Part shown: positions 1 to 7,089 of the stretch, piece after piece
How the letters are laid out: each line of letters starts with the position of its first letter
Numbering within the stretch: position 1 is the stretch's first letter
Origin: Marinobacterium litorale DSM 23545
GTDB taxonomy: Bacteria; Pseudomonadota; Gammaproteobacteria; Pseudomonadales; Balneatricaceae
Assembly: GCF_000428985.1 (NCBI RefSeq)
Contig: NZ_AUAZ01000010.1
Coordinates: forward strand, 1 to 64,000
DNA length: 64,000 bases
Reading direction: 5' to 3'
Notes under the pieces: generated by a model
Seen by the model: the letters and a program-made list of their open reading frames with translations, nothing else
Databases searched by the model: none
Told to the model about the DNA's origin: nothing
Translations under genes and position numbers: made by a program

Positions 1-58
1 ATAGAGCATCCGGCTTCTACCCGGATGGTTGCAGGTTCGAATCCTGCTGGCGGTGCCA
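1..58 (+). tRNA. tRNA-Arg (anticodon TCT), 5' part cut off by the window edge
   Basis: The anticodon stem TCCGG/CCGGA closes the seven-base loop CTTCTAC, giving anticodon TCT (codon AGA). The T arm GCAGG-TTCGAAT-CCTGC, the acceptor 3' strand and an encoded GCCA end follow. The acceptor 5' strand and D stem lie before the window. It sits 120 bp before the phage replication gene and no integrase adjoins it, so it is more likely phage cargo than an attachment site, although tRNA-Arg(TCT) genes are classical phage attB sites. Confidence 0.9.
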
Positions 59-115
59 AGTGAATGATCCGTTCGGTGCGAACGGAAAGGGCGGGCTGAA
101 TAACCTGAAAACAAC

Positions 116-152
116 GAAGCCCCGGCAGGTGGCAACCAAGAACCGGGGCTTC
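116..152 (+). terminator. strong hairpin between the tRNA and the replication operon
   Basis: A perfect 10-bp stem GAAGCCCCGG/CCGGGGCTTC (116-125 with 143-152) encloses a 17-base loop. No long T-run follows, so it may be an attenuator, a processing signal for the tRNA transcript or a weak terminator. It ends 27 bp before the ATG of the O-like gene. Confidence 0.5.
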
Positions 153-179
153 AAATAGTCAGTATGACCGGAGATAAGT

Positions 180-983
180 ATGACCCAAACCGCCGAAATA
201 ATCCAGCTTCAGGGGCGCCGTATGGCCGACACAGAGGACGGATGGTTCAAGCTGTCTAATACCCTGAGTGAAATGCTCTGTCAAGTTCAACTGAGTGGGC
301 GCGAGTTCCGCTTCCTGCATGCAGTTATCCTCAAAACCATCGGCTACCGTCGCGAGATGGATTGGATTGCCGCAGGTCAATTGGAGGATTTAACAGGCAT
401 CACACAGAACCACCAGTCTGAGATAAAGCGCTCTCTGATCGATCGAAAAATCTTGCTCAAAGATGGCAAAAAACTGGGTGTAAATCTAGCTATCGATGAG
501 TGGGTGATCGAGCAAAATTACCCGAAAACGGGTAAAAACAAATTACCCGAAAATGGGTATAAAACTACCCGAAAACGGGTAACGGATTACCCGAAAACGG
601 GTAAAAACCTACCCGAAAACGGGGTACACAATAAGAAAGACAATATTACACAAGAAGATTATAGGGGCGCATCGCGTTGCGATGACCCACCTCAACAGGC
701 TGATCTGAAGCCAAAGGCAAAAGCCCAGTCCAGGGCATCCCAACTGCCGGATAATTTCACCCCCAACGGCAAGCACCGGGAACTAGCCTCAAAACTCGGC
801 GTGGACCTTGCCGGCGAGTTTGAGCAGTTCTGCGATCACCACCTGGCCAAGGGCTCGAAGTTCAAAGACTGGGACGCTGCGCTGCGCACATGGCTGCGCA
901 ATGCCGGAAAGTGGTCCAAGAGTGCCCCGCGAAAAACCTACGAAAATCCGAACGACCCTCTGGCCGGAGTGGTGTACATATGA
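180..983 (+). CDS. phage replication initiator, lambda O-like
   Basis: A 267-residue protein. Residues about 15-110 fit the winged-helix N-terminal domain of phage replication protein O (GWFKLSNTL start, GYRREMDWI, and a recognition-helix-like TGITQNHQSEIKRSL). Such proteins bind iterons in their own gene and recruit the replicative helicase. Residues about 114-149 are low-complexity (YPKTGK, LPENG) because the DNA there holds five iterons. The C-terminal part is polar and probably contacts the helicase. The start is chosen from GGAG at 170-173, six bases before ATG. The stop overlaps the next start as ATGA. It heads the early operon. Confidence 0.85.
   Translation: MTQTAEIIQLQGRRMADTEDGWFKLSNTLSEMLCQVQLSGREFRFLHAVILKTIGYRREMDWIAAGQLEDLTGITQNHQSEIKRSLIDRKILLKDGKKLGVNLAIDEWVIEQNYPKTGKNKLPENGYKTTRKRVTDYPKTGKNLPENGVHNKKDNITQEDYRGASRCDDPPQQADLKPKAKAQSRASQLPDNFTPNGKHRELASKLGVDLAGEFEQFCDHHLAKGSKFKDWDAALRTWLRNAGKWSKSAPRKTYENPNDPLAGVVYI
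518..626. repeat. five iterons, putative phage replication origin
   Basis: Five copies of the palindromic unit TACCCGAAAACGGGTA start at 519, 544, 566, 588 and 610. The second has one change and the fifth has one extra G. Spacings are 25, 22, 22 and 22 bp, about two helical turns. Because 22 and 25 are not multiples of three, successive copies are read in different frames, so the DNA rather than the protein is conserved. An A+T-rich stretch (627-660) follows, as at the lambda origin inside gene O. Confidence 0.85.
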
Positions 984-2845
984 CCCCGGCAGAACTGAGC
1001 CGCGAACTGGCCCGCGATGCGGCTGGGATCGCACAGCACCTCCTCCCCAACGGCAAGCGCGATGGCCAGGAATGGCGTGTCGGCTCCACATCCGGCGAGG
1101 CGGGAAAGAGCCTCGGGGTGCGGATCAAGGGCGAGCGTGCCGGAATCTGGCAGGACTTTGCCACCGGGGAAGGTGGCGACCTGATCGACCTGTGGAGCGC
1201 TGTTCGTGGGTGTGACCTGCCTACCGCAATCCGAGAGGCCAAGGCACATATCGGCATCCGGGAGGACGAAAAACCCAGGTTCAGCGGCTACGAAAAACCC
1301 CGCTACAAAGCCCCGCGCAAGCCGAAGTGTACCGCGCCGAAATCCGAGGTACTGGAGTATCTGACCAAGGTCCGATGCCTTGAACCACGCACCATCGAGG
1401 CGTTCAAGATCGCTGAATCCGGCCATCACATGATTTTCCCGTACATCCGCGACGGTGAGGCCCGGATGATCAAGCAGGACTCGGTGCGCCGGGACGCCAA
1501 CGGCAAGCGCACGGAGCCGCCCAAGCCCACCAGTGGCGAGCAGGAGCCCTGTCTGTTCGGCTGGCAGGCCATCCCCGACAACGCACGGCATGTGGTGATC
1601 TGTGAGGGCGAGATTGACGCCTGTAGCTGGTGGCAGGCCGGACAACCGGCACTGTCGGTTCCGTTCGGCGGCGGCAAGGGCGCTAAGCAGCAGTGGATCG
1701 ATAACGAGTTCGACAACCTGGAACGGTTCGATGAAATCATCCTGGCGATGGACAACGACGATACCGGCAAGGCCGCGGTGGCCGAAATTATCGACCGGCT
1801 GGGATCGCATCGCTGTCGTGTCGTTGAGGGGCTACTGACCAAGGATGCCAACGAGGCGTTGCAGATGGGGGTATTTACGCCCGAGGCTGCCGCCGTATTG
1901 GTCAAAGAGGCCCGCGCCTACGACCCCCAGGAACTGCGATCTGCTGCCGACTACGCCGATGACGTGGTGGAGCTATTCCACCCAAAGGGCGAAGAGCCTG
2001 GATTTCTCGCGCCCTGGGAAAAAACAACCCACAAATTCAGGTTCCGGGATGCAGAGCTGAGCATCATCAATGGCGTTAACGGGCATGGTAAGAGCCAGAT
2101 CGTTGGTCACCTGTGTCTCGGGGCCATGGAGCAAACCCGGCGTATCTGTATCGCCTCAATGGAGCTCCCACCAAAGCGCCTACTCGGTCGCCTGACCCGG
2201 CAAGCCTGCGCAGTGAATACCGGCATTCCGGCAGAGGACTACATCCGTGCCGCCGTGGAATGGTACAGGGACAAGCTCTGGATATTCGACCTGACCGGGA
2301 CGGCCAAGACGGATCGACTACTGGAGGTGTTCCTGTACGCCCGCCGCCGCTACGGCATCGACCTGTTCGTGGTGGATTCGCTGATGAAATGCGGCATTGC
2401 AGAGGATGATTACAGCGGCCAGAAGCTGTTCATCGAAAAGCTGTGTGACTTCAAGAATAAGCACGGCGTTCATGTGTTTCTCGTTACTCACAGCCGTAAA
2501 GGCGAGAGCGAGATGAAGCCCACCGGGAAAATGGACGTGAAGGGCACCGGGGCGGTGACGGATCTGGCGGATAACGTGTTCACCATCTGGCGCAACAAGC
2601 CGAAAGAGCGCGAGCTGGAGAAGCTGGAGCAGGGTGTCGCAGACGTTGAGGACGTTGATGCGGCGTATGAGGCGATCAACCAAAAGCCCGACGCTGTTTT
2701 CGAGTGCTGCAAGCAGCGTAACGGCGAATGGGAAGGTGGAGTTGGCCTCTGGTTCTGCCCGAAAACCACTCAATACCTGGAGGGGCTGACAGCCCGTCCA
2801 CACCGGTACGTCCACTACTCCAGTGAAATGCGGGGTGTGGCATGA
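980..2845 (+). CDS. bifunctional phage primase-helicase (Toprim plus DnaB/Twinkle-like)
   Basis: A 621-residue protein started at ATG 980, which overlaps the previous stop; an open frame reaches back to 890 but has no ribosome site. The N-terminal 100 residues resemble primase zinc/DNA-binding modules but lack a clear Cys cluster. A Toprim domain follows (CEGEIDA near residue 208, MDNDDTGK near 257). The C-terminal RecA/DnaB-type helicase has Walker A GVNGHGKS at about 365-372 and a Walker-B-like FVVDS near 465. It would prime and unwind DNA at the iteron origin. It overlaps the next gene by ATGA. Confidence 0.85.
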   Translation: MTPAELSRELARDAAGIAQHLLPNGKRDGQEWRVGSTSGEAGKSLGVRIKGERAGIWQDFATGEGGDLIDLWSAVRGCDLPTAIREAKAHIGIREDEKPRFSGYEKPRYKAPRKPKCTAPKSEVLEYLTKVRCLEPRTIEAFKIAESGHHMIFPYIRDGEARMIKQDSVRRDANGKRTEPPKPTSGEQEPCLFGWQAIPDNARHVVICEGEIDACSWWQAGQPALSVPFGGGKGAKQQWIDNEFDNLERFDEIILAMDNDDTGKAAVAEIIDRLGSHRCRVVEGLLTKDANEALQMGVFTPEAAAVLVKEARAYDPQELRSAADYADDVVELFHPKGEEPGFLAPWEKTTHKFRFRDAELSIINGVNGHGKSQIVGHLCLGAMEQTRRICIASMELPPKRLLGRLTRQACAVNTGIPAEDYIRAAVEWYRDKLWIFDLTGTAKTDRLLEVFLYARRRYGIDLFVVDSLMKCGIAEDDYSGQKLFIEKLCDFKNKHGVHVFLVTHSRKGESEMKPTGKMDVKGTGAVTDLADNVFTIWRNKPKERELEKLEQGVADVEDVDAAYEAINQKPDAVFECCKQRNGEWEGGVGLWFCPKTTQYLEGLTARPHRYVHYSSEMRGVA

Positions 2846-3048
2846 CCTACCTGGAACACCTCGCTATCGACCAGACACAGCGAAAAATCAAGGAATGCAG
2901 GCTCGTTATCATGATGTTTGAGAACGATAGATCGAAAGGCAAGCACTGCTCACAAGCGGATCGGTGGAGCTACCAGAGAGCGAAGGAGCAGTTGGCGGAC
3001 GCGGAGCAGACATTAATCCAGCTGGAGGAAATCGCCAATGAGTGCTGA
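2842..3048 (+). CDS. small phage protein of unknown function
   Basis: 68 residues, mostly charged helix, with heptad-like leucines toward the C terminus (AKEQLADAEQTLIQLEE) suggesting a short coiled coil. It begins inside the stop of the primase-helicase gene (ATGA) and its end overlaps the next start by 11 bp, so it is translated as part of the early replication operon. I do not recognise a family. Confidence 0.6.
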   Translation: MTYLEHLAIDQTQRKIKECRLVIMMFENDRSKGKHCSQADRWSYQRAKEQLADAEQTLIQLEEIANEC

Positions 3049-3313
3049 AAGCGAACGCAACCTAAAGACATCCGTTGAAGAAAACAAACGCCTCCAGCGC
3101 GCCCTGATTGACCGGGATAATCGGCTCAGTGAAATACAGGCTTTGTTCAATGAAGCCATGGATAACCGGATCAGTGTCGCCAATGCCGGGGCTATCTCTA
3201 TCTCCGGCCTGCTGAATGACAAAAAACCAGTCGCGATCACCCGGTATCGGGCGGTGGACGCCGTACTGCTGCCAGCGGATATGCTGCGCAAGCTGGGGGT
3301 GCTGGGTGAATAG
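3038..3313 (+). CDS. small phage protein of unknown function
   Basis: 91 residues: an N-terminal coiled-coil-like segment (residues 5-35, rich in E, K, R and L) followed by a compact segment with alternating hydrophobic residues. It overlaps both neighbours, with GTGA coupling to the NinB gene. It lies in the replication-recombination operon. No family is recognised. Confidence 0.6.
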   Translation: MSAESERNLKTSVEENKRLQRALIDRDNRLSEIQALFNEAMDNRISVANAGAISISGLLNDKKPVAITRYRAVDAVLLPADMLRKLGVLGE

Positions 3314-3776
3314 TCTCGAGATTGCAATCCACAACGAAACCCAGCTAAGGCCGGGTGCGGCGCGGATGTGGCAACTGGCCTGCGAGATTGTGAAGTCAGG
3401 CAAGCAATGCTCCATCTGGGTTGGCGAGATGAGCAAGTCCCGCAGCCAGGAGGCGAAGTACCACGCCATGATCAAGGACATTCACCGCTGTGCGTTCCGG
3501 GGAAATACGTTTGAGGGCGTGAAGGCGCTCATGGTGGCTGAGTTTGCCGAGGAGATGAAGCAGGCTGGTACGCCATTAACGCATCCGGGCGAGACGGTTT
3601 ACAGCCACAAACTCAAAGAGTGGGTGACGGTAAGACCAAGCACCCGCAGGTTCAGAAAAGCGGAGGCGGCGGCGTTTATCGAATTTCTCTATGCCCTGGG
3701 TACCGAGCTGAATGTGATTTGGGGTGAGCCTGCACTGGCGGCCTATGCGGAATACAGGGAGGCGAGGGCGGCATGA
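3306..3776 (+). CDS. NinB-family recombination protein
   Basis: 156 residues from GTG 3306, which overlaps the previous stop (GTGA). An in-frame ATG at 3216 would give an unlikely long overlap. The sequence matches the NinB pattern: SRSQEAKYHAMIKDI, then FEGVKALMVAEFAEEM, RPSTRRFRKAEAAAFIEFLYA and GTELNVIW near the end. NinB of lambda (Orf) is a single-strand-binding recombination mediator that replaces RecFOR in the phage Red pathway. Its position before Ref-like and RusA genes fits a recombination block. Confidence 0.8.
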   Translation: MNSLEIAIHNETQLRPGAARMWQLACEIVKSGKQCSIWVGEMSKSRSQEAKYHAMIKDIHRCAFRGNTFEGVKALMVAEFAEEMKQAGTPLTHPGETVYSHKLKEWVTVRPSTRRFRKAEAAAFIEFLYALGTELNVIWGEPALAAYAEYREARAA

Positions 3777-4045
3777 CCACACTACTCGACGCATTCAAAC
3801 CGACAAACCCGCGGTATGCCGCGTATCTGCGAGCAGGCGGTAAAAACAACGCGTATCACTCGTTTGTCGATTTTATCCACTGCATGAAGCAGGCGTTTCC
3901 CGGCACGCACTACACCGGGCACTTTGGACGAAACCACGGAACTATTCAGGATCATACGGCATTCACCCGGTTTATCGATGAGACGGTGGACGCTGAAAGG
4001 GTTGTGCAGGCTGAATCAGGTCGTTGGGAGATTAAAGCGGAATGA
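3773..4045 (+). CDS. small phage protein of unknown function
   Basis: 90 residues, rich in aromatic residues and histidine (AYHSFVDFIHCMKQAF, HYTGHFGRNHG). It has no membrane segment and no metal-binding pair I can assign. It overlaps NinB by ATGA and the following nuclease gene by ATGA, so it belongs to the same translationally coupled operon. Function unknown. Confidence 0.6.
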   Translation: MTTLLDAFKPTNPRYAAYLRAGGKNNAYHSFVDFIHCMKQAFPGTHYTGHFGRNHGTIQDHTAFTRFIDETVDAERVVQAESGRWEIKAE

Positions 4046-4356
4046 AAAAGGCCGACAAAGACCATTTGAATCGTCTGTTTGAAATCGGGTGTATCGCCTG
4101 CCGCGTTCAAGGTACACCCGGGACGCCTGCAGAAATGCATCACCCCCGCGCTGGCGCTGGAGTCGGGCAGAAGGCCTCCCATGGCGATGCCATCCCGCTA
4201 TGCCCTGCGCATCATCGCGGGACGCATCACCCAGCAGTGCCCAGCATACATCTCGACAAAACGCGGTTTATCGAGCGATTCGGCACGGAGCAAGAGCTGC
4301 TGATTCTAACCCGTCACGCACTGGCAAAACTGGACGAGCAGGAGGGTGTGTTTTGA
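4042..4356 (+). CDS. Ref-family (RecA-dependent) HNH nuclease
   Basis: 104 residues. It has a CIAC pair (17-20), EMHHPR (His33-His34), a second zinc/HNH segment CPAHHRGTHH (Cys54 to His63) and the typical Ref ending FIERFGTEQELL. Phage P1 Ref cuts DNA at RecA-made D-loops. This protein is about the length of the catalytic domain and lacks the P1 basic N-terminal extension. It lies between NinB and RusA, consistent with a role in phage recombination or repair. Assignment to Ref rather than a generic HNH protein rests on motif order. Confidence 0.75.
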   Translation: MKKADKDHLNRLFEIGCIACRVQGTPGTPAEMHHPRAGAGVGQKASHGDAIPLCPAHHRGTHHPAVPSIHLDKTRFIERFGTEQELLILTRHALAKLDEQEGVF

Positions 4357-4598
4357 TCACTCAAGGACTGACGACCGAGGCAGTTCGCAAGCAAATGATC
4401 GGCAATGTTCTGTTTGCCGCACATCATGATGATGCAGAGCGCCCGGTGATGCTGGCGGGCAATATCGAGCTGTGTATCTGGTTCGGTATTTCGGCTGATG
4501 ATCTGCGTGAGGTGGCAACTAATCTGAAGTGCGACTCAGCGGCGGATGTGCGGAAAGCGGCGGAGCGAATGGCGATAGCGCTGGAGGATGTCGAGTGA
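4353..4598 (+). CDS. small phage protein of unknown function, probable TTG start
   Basis: 81 residues if started at TTG 4353, which overlaps the upstream stop as TTGA, the coupling style used throughout this operon. The frame is open back to 4089, but that stretch only shadows the Ref gene. An alternative start is ATG 4395 in the same frame. The sequence is acidic and helical, with a helix-turn-helix-like flavour around WFGISADDLREVATNL, but I assign no family. It ends in GTGA overlap with RusA. Confidence 0.55.
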   Translation: MITQGLTTEAVRKQMIGNVLFAAHHDDAERPVMLAGNIELCIWFGISADDLREVATNLKCDSAADVRKAAERMAIALEDVE

Positions 4599-5107
4599 GT
4601 AGGGTTGAAGCAGGTTTTATATTGGCAAAGCTGGCTGCTCGTGAGGCTCAGCGCGATCTGCTCGCTGGCGATGAGCGTAGTTATCAGCTCCCGGCTGGCG
4701 CAGAGGCAAAACGCTATCTGATTGACCCAGTCCCAAAGCCCCGCCAGACGCAGCGTGATCGATGGCAAAAGCGCCCTGCTGTGATGCGATACAGGGCATT
4801 TAAAGACCAGGTGCGGGCCTTGGGTATCGATCTGAGGCCGACAGGTGACCGCGTGATTTTCGTGCTGCCTATGCCCCAATCATGGAGTAAGAAGCGCAGA
4901 GCGGAGCAGCTTGGTCAGCCCCACCAGGGCAAGCCAGATACAGACAACCTGCTCAAGGCGCTGTGGGATGCGGTACACACAGAGGATCAGCATATTTTTC
5001 ACGCGGACGCTCTGAAATTCTGGGGCGAGCGCGGGGAGATTATTATCGAGCCTGGGCGGCAGGCCGTCGGGTTTGATGGGCAATCGGTTATCTGGCGGGA
5101 GGCGTGA
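4595..5107 (+). CDS. rusA: RusA-family Holliday junction resolvase
   Basis: 170 residues from GTG 4595 (GTGA overlap). The family core is visible: KPRQTQRDRW, then PMPQSWSKKRR, then GKPDTDNLLKALWDAV with the paired aspartates that bind Mg2+, and a further aspartate in FHADAL. RusA cuts four-way junctions made during phage recombination and replication, and it normally sits just upstream of late-gene control, as here. An N-terminal extension of about 35 residues (FILAKLAAREAQRDLL) precedes the usual start of the domain. Confidence 0.88.
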   Translation: MSRVEAGFILAKLAAREAQRDLLAGDERSYQLPAGAEAKRYLIDPVPKPRQTQRDRWQKRPAVMRYRAFKDQVRALGIDLRPTGDRVIFVLPMPQSWSKKRRAEQLGQPHQGKPDTDNLLKALWDAVHTEDQHIFHADALKFWGERGEIIIEPGRQAVGFDGQSVIWREA

Positions 5108-5565
5108 TGGCTATCGACAAGCAGATGCGGGCGCGGATCGATAAACTGATCGAGGTCTACCTGAATGACCTGGAGAGCACGACGAAATCGGCGGGGTGGC
5201 ATCAGCCGAGTACGTTGCAGATGCTGATCGACTATCAGGGTGACCTGCCCGGGCGCTCAGGGATGGATCGATCAAACGATAAAATGGTCCGTGAAATGGA
5301 GTTTATCCGGGGTGAGCATGTCGATCTGGGGCTGGCTAAACATCTACTCGGATCACCTGTTGGTACTGGAGAGGTGCCGAAGCATCAAGCACTGGCTGTT
5401 CTGGCTAGCCGGTTTTATCGCGGCAAAAGTGGCGATGAGATAGCTGTTTTGATGGGTATGACACTGGATCAGTACAAGGGGCGATTATCGAGAGGGCGGG
5501 AAGTGATGGCGCTCGAATTACTCAAAACAGATCGACTTTTCGGTCATTTGGCTTTAGCTGGATAA
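5104..5565 (+). CDS. probable Q-like late gene regulator
   Basis: 153 residues. The C-terminal half (AVLASRFYRGKSGDEIAVLM, then YKGRLSRGREVM) looks like a sigma-region-4-type helix-turn-helix, a layout shared by many phage antiterminators. The first half is helical without clear motifs. It is the last gene of the early operon, directly upstream of a promoter-terminator pair and the lysis cassette, which is exactly where lambdoid Q lies. The function is inferred from position and fold-like pattern, not from a recognised signature. Confidence 0.55.
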   Translation: MMAIDKQMRARIDKLIEVYLNDLESTTKSAGWHQPSTLQMLIDYQGDLPGRSGMDRSNDKMVREMEFIRGEHVDLGLAKHLLGSPVGTGEVPKHQALAVLASRFYRGKSGDEIAVLMGMTLDQYKGRLSRGREVMALELLKTDRLFGHLALAG

Positions 5566-5580
5566 ATATCCAGTTAAGGG

Positions 5581-5609
5581 TTGCAAAGTCGGCCCTGAGA
5601 TACTACGAT
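5581..5609 (+). promoter_or_regulatory. candidate late promoter (pR'-like)
   Basis: TTGCAA (5581-5586), 17-bp spacer, TACGAT (5604-5609), each matching the sigma-70 consensus at four of six bases. It lies 16 bp after the Q-like gene. Expected transcription starts about 30 bp before the terminator at 5647, as in lambdoid pR'-tR'. Confidence 0.5.
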
Positions 5610-5646
5610 TTAGCTAATCTGGTCGAAGTGACCACGAACAACAGAA

Positions 5647-5669
5647 CCTCGCCACGGCGGGGTTTTTTT
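5647..5669 (+). terminator. intrinsic terminator before lysis genes (tR'-like)
   Basis: CCTCGC-CACG-GCGGGG hairpin (5647-5662, one G-U pair) followed by seven Ts (5663-5669). It would stop short transcripts from the candidate late promoter unless an antiterminator acts. Confidence 0.85.
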
Positions 5670-5700
5670 GTGTCTGAAACCTGCCTCAGCATCCCCGATT

Positions 5701-6171
5701 ATGATTCGCCCCGGTAAGAAGACATGGCTGGCCATCGCTCTGTCGGCTGTTGCCGGGTTTGAGGGGTTGCGCACCACTGCATATAACGACCCAGTAGGCA
5801 TTCCGACTATTTGTTTCGGATACACCCACGGCGTCCAGATAGGCGATACCGCCACACCTGAGCAGTGCGAACAGCTACTGACGGACGAAGTTGTCCAGTA
5901 CGCCCACGATGTCAGCAACCTCGCCGCAGTGCCGCTCTCGCATGAAGAGAAGGCTGCCTATACCTCGTTTGCCTACAACGTTGGCACTGGCGCATTTGAG
6001 CGCAGCACTCTCCTGCGCAAACTGAACGCCGGTGATCGCCGTGGCGCGTGTAATGAGCTGCCGCGCTGGGTCTACGCCAAGGGAATCAAACTGCCAGGGC
6101 TGGTGAAGCGCCGCGCCGCCGAGCGCGACCTGTGTCTATCAGGGCTGGGTAATGAACACGCATCGAATTAA
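5701..6171 (+). CDS. SAR endolysin, GH24 lysozyme
   Basis: 156 residues from ATG 5701. An upstream TTG in frame falls inside the terminator and is rejected. Residues 8-19 form a weakly hydrophobic Ala/Gly-containing N-terminal segment typical of signal-anchor-release endolysins. The catalytic E-8-D-5-T triad of T4/P21-type lysozymes is exact: Glu21, Asp30 and Thr36. The enzyme is exported by Sec, stays membrane-tethered and inactive, and is released on membrane depolarisation to cut peptidoglycan. It starts the lysis cassette. Confidence 0.9.
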   Translation: MIRPGKKTWLAIALSAVAGFEGLRTTAYNDPVGIPTICFGYTHGVQIGDTATPEQCEQLLTDEVVQYAHDVSNLAAVPLSHEEKAAYTSFAYNVGTGAFERSTLLRKLNAGDRRGACNELPRWVYAKGIKLPGLVKRRAAERDLCLSGLGNEHASN

Positions 6172-6181
6172 GGAGCGCCGA

Positions 6182-6376
6182 GTGAACATCGACCAGCACG
6201 CCGATCTTGTGCAACGAACGGCTGCGGGCCTTACGTACACCGTGTCTGGCGGTCTTGTATTGGGTGATGCTCTGCAGTGGCTGAACAACAACGCAGGCGC
6301 TGTAGGCGCAATTATGGCCATGCTGACGTTTGCCGTGAACTGGTACTACCAGCACAAGCGTGGGCGCGAGGACTGA
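6182..6376 (+). CDS. holin, class II type (two membrane segments)
   Basis: 64 residues from GTG 6182, chosen because AAGGAG (6170-6175) lies six bases upstream; the in-frame ATG 6152 has no such site and would overlap the endolysin. Two hydrophobic segments (about 14-31 and 40-56) are joined by a polar turn (QWLNNNAG), and the C-terminal tail is charged (YQHKRGRED). Beside a SAR endolysin, a small pinholin that depolarises the membrane is the expected partner. The family assignment is by topology and neighbours only. Confidence 0.75.
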   Translation: MNIDQHADLVQRTAAGLTYTVSGGLVLGDALQWLNNNAGAVGAIMAMLTFAVNWYYQHKRGRED

Positions 6377-6738
6377 TGTACACCCGCCTGATCGTCGCTG
6401 CTGTCATCGTCGCGCTGGCTGGTGGTCTCTGGTGGTCCATCGAAACGGCAGCCACCCGAGGTGCTGAGCTCAAACAAGCTGAGCAGGCAATCACCCATCT
6501 GAGCGACACTATCAAGCAGGAGCGCGCACAACGTGATGAGACTGATCGAATGCTGGCTGTCACCGCTCAGGCCCGTCTCGCAGCCAGTCGCCGGGCGGAT
6601 CGCCTGTCCGCCGAACTGGAATCGATGGGCGAGTGCGCTGCTACTGATATTCCTGATGATCTGGTTGAGCGGGTGCGCAAGTTCCGAACCCAGACCCCCC
6701 TCTCAGATACGCGAGCCCGTGCCGAGAATATGGACTGA
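6376..6738 (+). CDS. i-spanin (Rz-like)
   Basis: 120 residues from ATG 6376, sharing its A with the holin stop. There is one N-terminal membrane segment (residues 4-20), then a long periplasmic coiled coil rich in Ala, Glu, Gln and Arg. It would pair with the lipoprotein Rz1 encoded in another frame inside it to fuse inner and outer membranes in the last step of lysis. Two cysteines are absent from the coil, and the final residues are acidic. Confidence 0.8.
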   Translation: MYTRLIVAAVIVALAGGLWWSIETAATRGAELKQAEQAITHLSDTIKQERAQRDETDRMLAVTAQARLAASRRADRLSAELESMGECAATDIPDDLVERVRKFRTQTPLSDTRARAENMD

Positions 6739-6877
6739 TCCACTACCAGCCCCCGGTCTCGACGGAACATTCGGCGAGTACATCGGGCAATGCGAACTGG
6801 TTGTCAGGCAATGCAATGACGACCGGACCAGCGTCCGAGATTGGTCAACTTCAAAACCCACCCCCCTGCCTGAATGA
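6536..6877 (+). CDS. o-spanin lipoprotein (Rz1-like), nested in Rz
   Basis: Read in the +1 frame within Rz and running 139 bp beyond it. The lipobox LSGC places the lipidated cysteine at residue 47 when started at ATG 6536 (GTG 6533 is also possible). The leader is long, so a later non-ATG start nearer the hydrophobic stretch ALLLIFLMIW is possible. The mature part is proline-rich (EPRPPSQIREPVPR), as in Rz1. The C-terminal extension past Rz is longer than in lambda Rz1. Confidence 0.8.
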   Translation: MRLIECWLSPLRPVSQPVAGRIACPPNWNRWASALLLIFLMIWLSGCASSEPRPPSQIREPVPRIWTDPLPAPGLDGTFGEYIGQCELVVRQCNDDRTSVRDWSTSKPTPLPE

Positions 6878-7059
6878 ACCTGAAACGCATGAACGACCTG
6901 CGCCGCCGGGTGTGGGAGATCGATGAGCAGATCGCGCAATTACTGCGAGTCGCGCCAGAGTTTCGAAATAGCGCCCGTATCGCGAGTTTGGAAGAGGAAG
7001 GACTGCGGTGCGAGAGCGAGATCAAACGCCTGAGAGCGGCGCACAGTGGCGGTGCATGA
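6874..7059 (+). CDS. small coiled-coil phage protein, unknown function
   Basis: 61 residues, highly charged, with a heptad-like pattern (IDEQIAQLLRV, IASLEEEGLRCESEIKRL). It overlaps the Rz1 stop as ATGA and is the last gene before the candidate cos region. No family is recognised. Confidence 0.5.
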   Translation: MNLKRMNDLRRRVWEIDEQIAQLLRVAPEFRNSARIASLEEEGLRCESEIKRLRAAHSGGA

Positions 7060-7089
7060 GGATCGGCGGGGACCCTGGGACGGCCAAAA

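Noticed and set aside
1-58. tRNA-Arg as the left attachment site of the prophage
   Set aside because: No integrase adjoins it, the replication operon follows directly and I find no matching 3' tRNA segment at the right edge near 28.7-29.0 kb.
518-626. Regular short repeats that could suggest a CRISPR array
   Set aside because: Units are palindromic, the gaps are only 6-9 bp and they lie inside an O-type initiator gene with no cas genes nearby. Iterons explain them.
938-1810. 290-codon open frame on the minus strand within the primase-helicase gene
   Set aside because: It mirrors codon bias of the real gene, has no ribosome site and resembles no protein family.
5668-5700. TTG start giving the endolysin eleven extra residues
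   Set aside because: That codon lies in the T-run of the terminator; ATG 5701 gives the normal SAR signal anchor and exact catalytic spacing.
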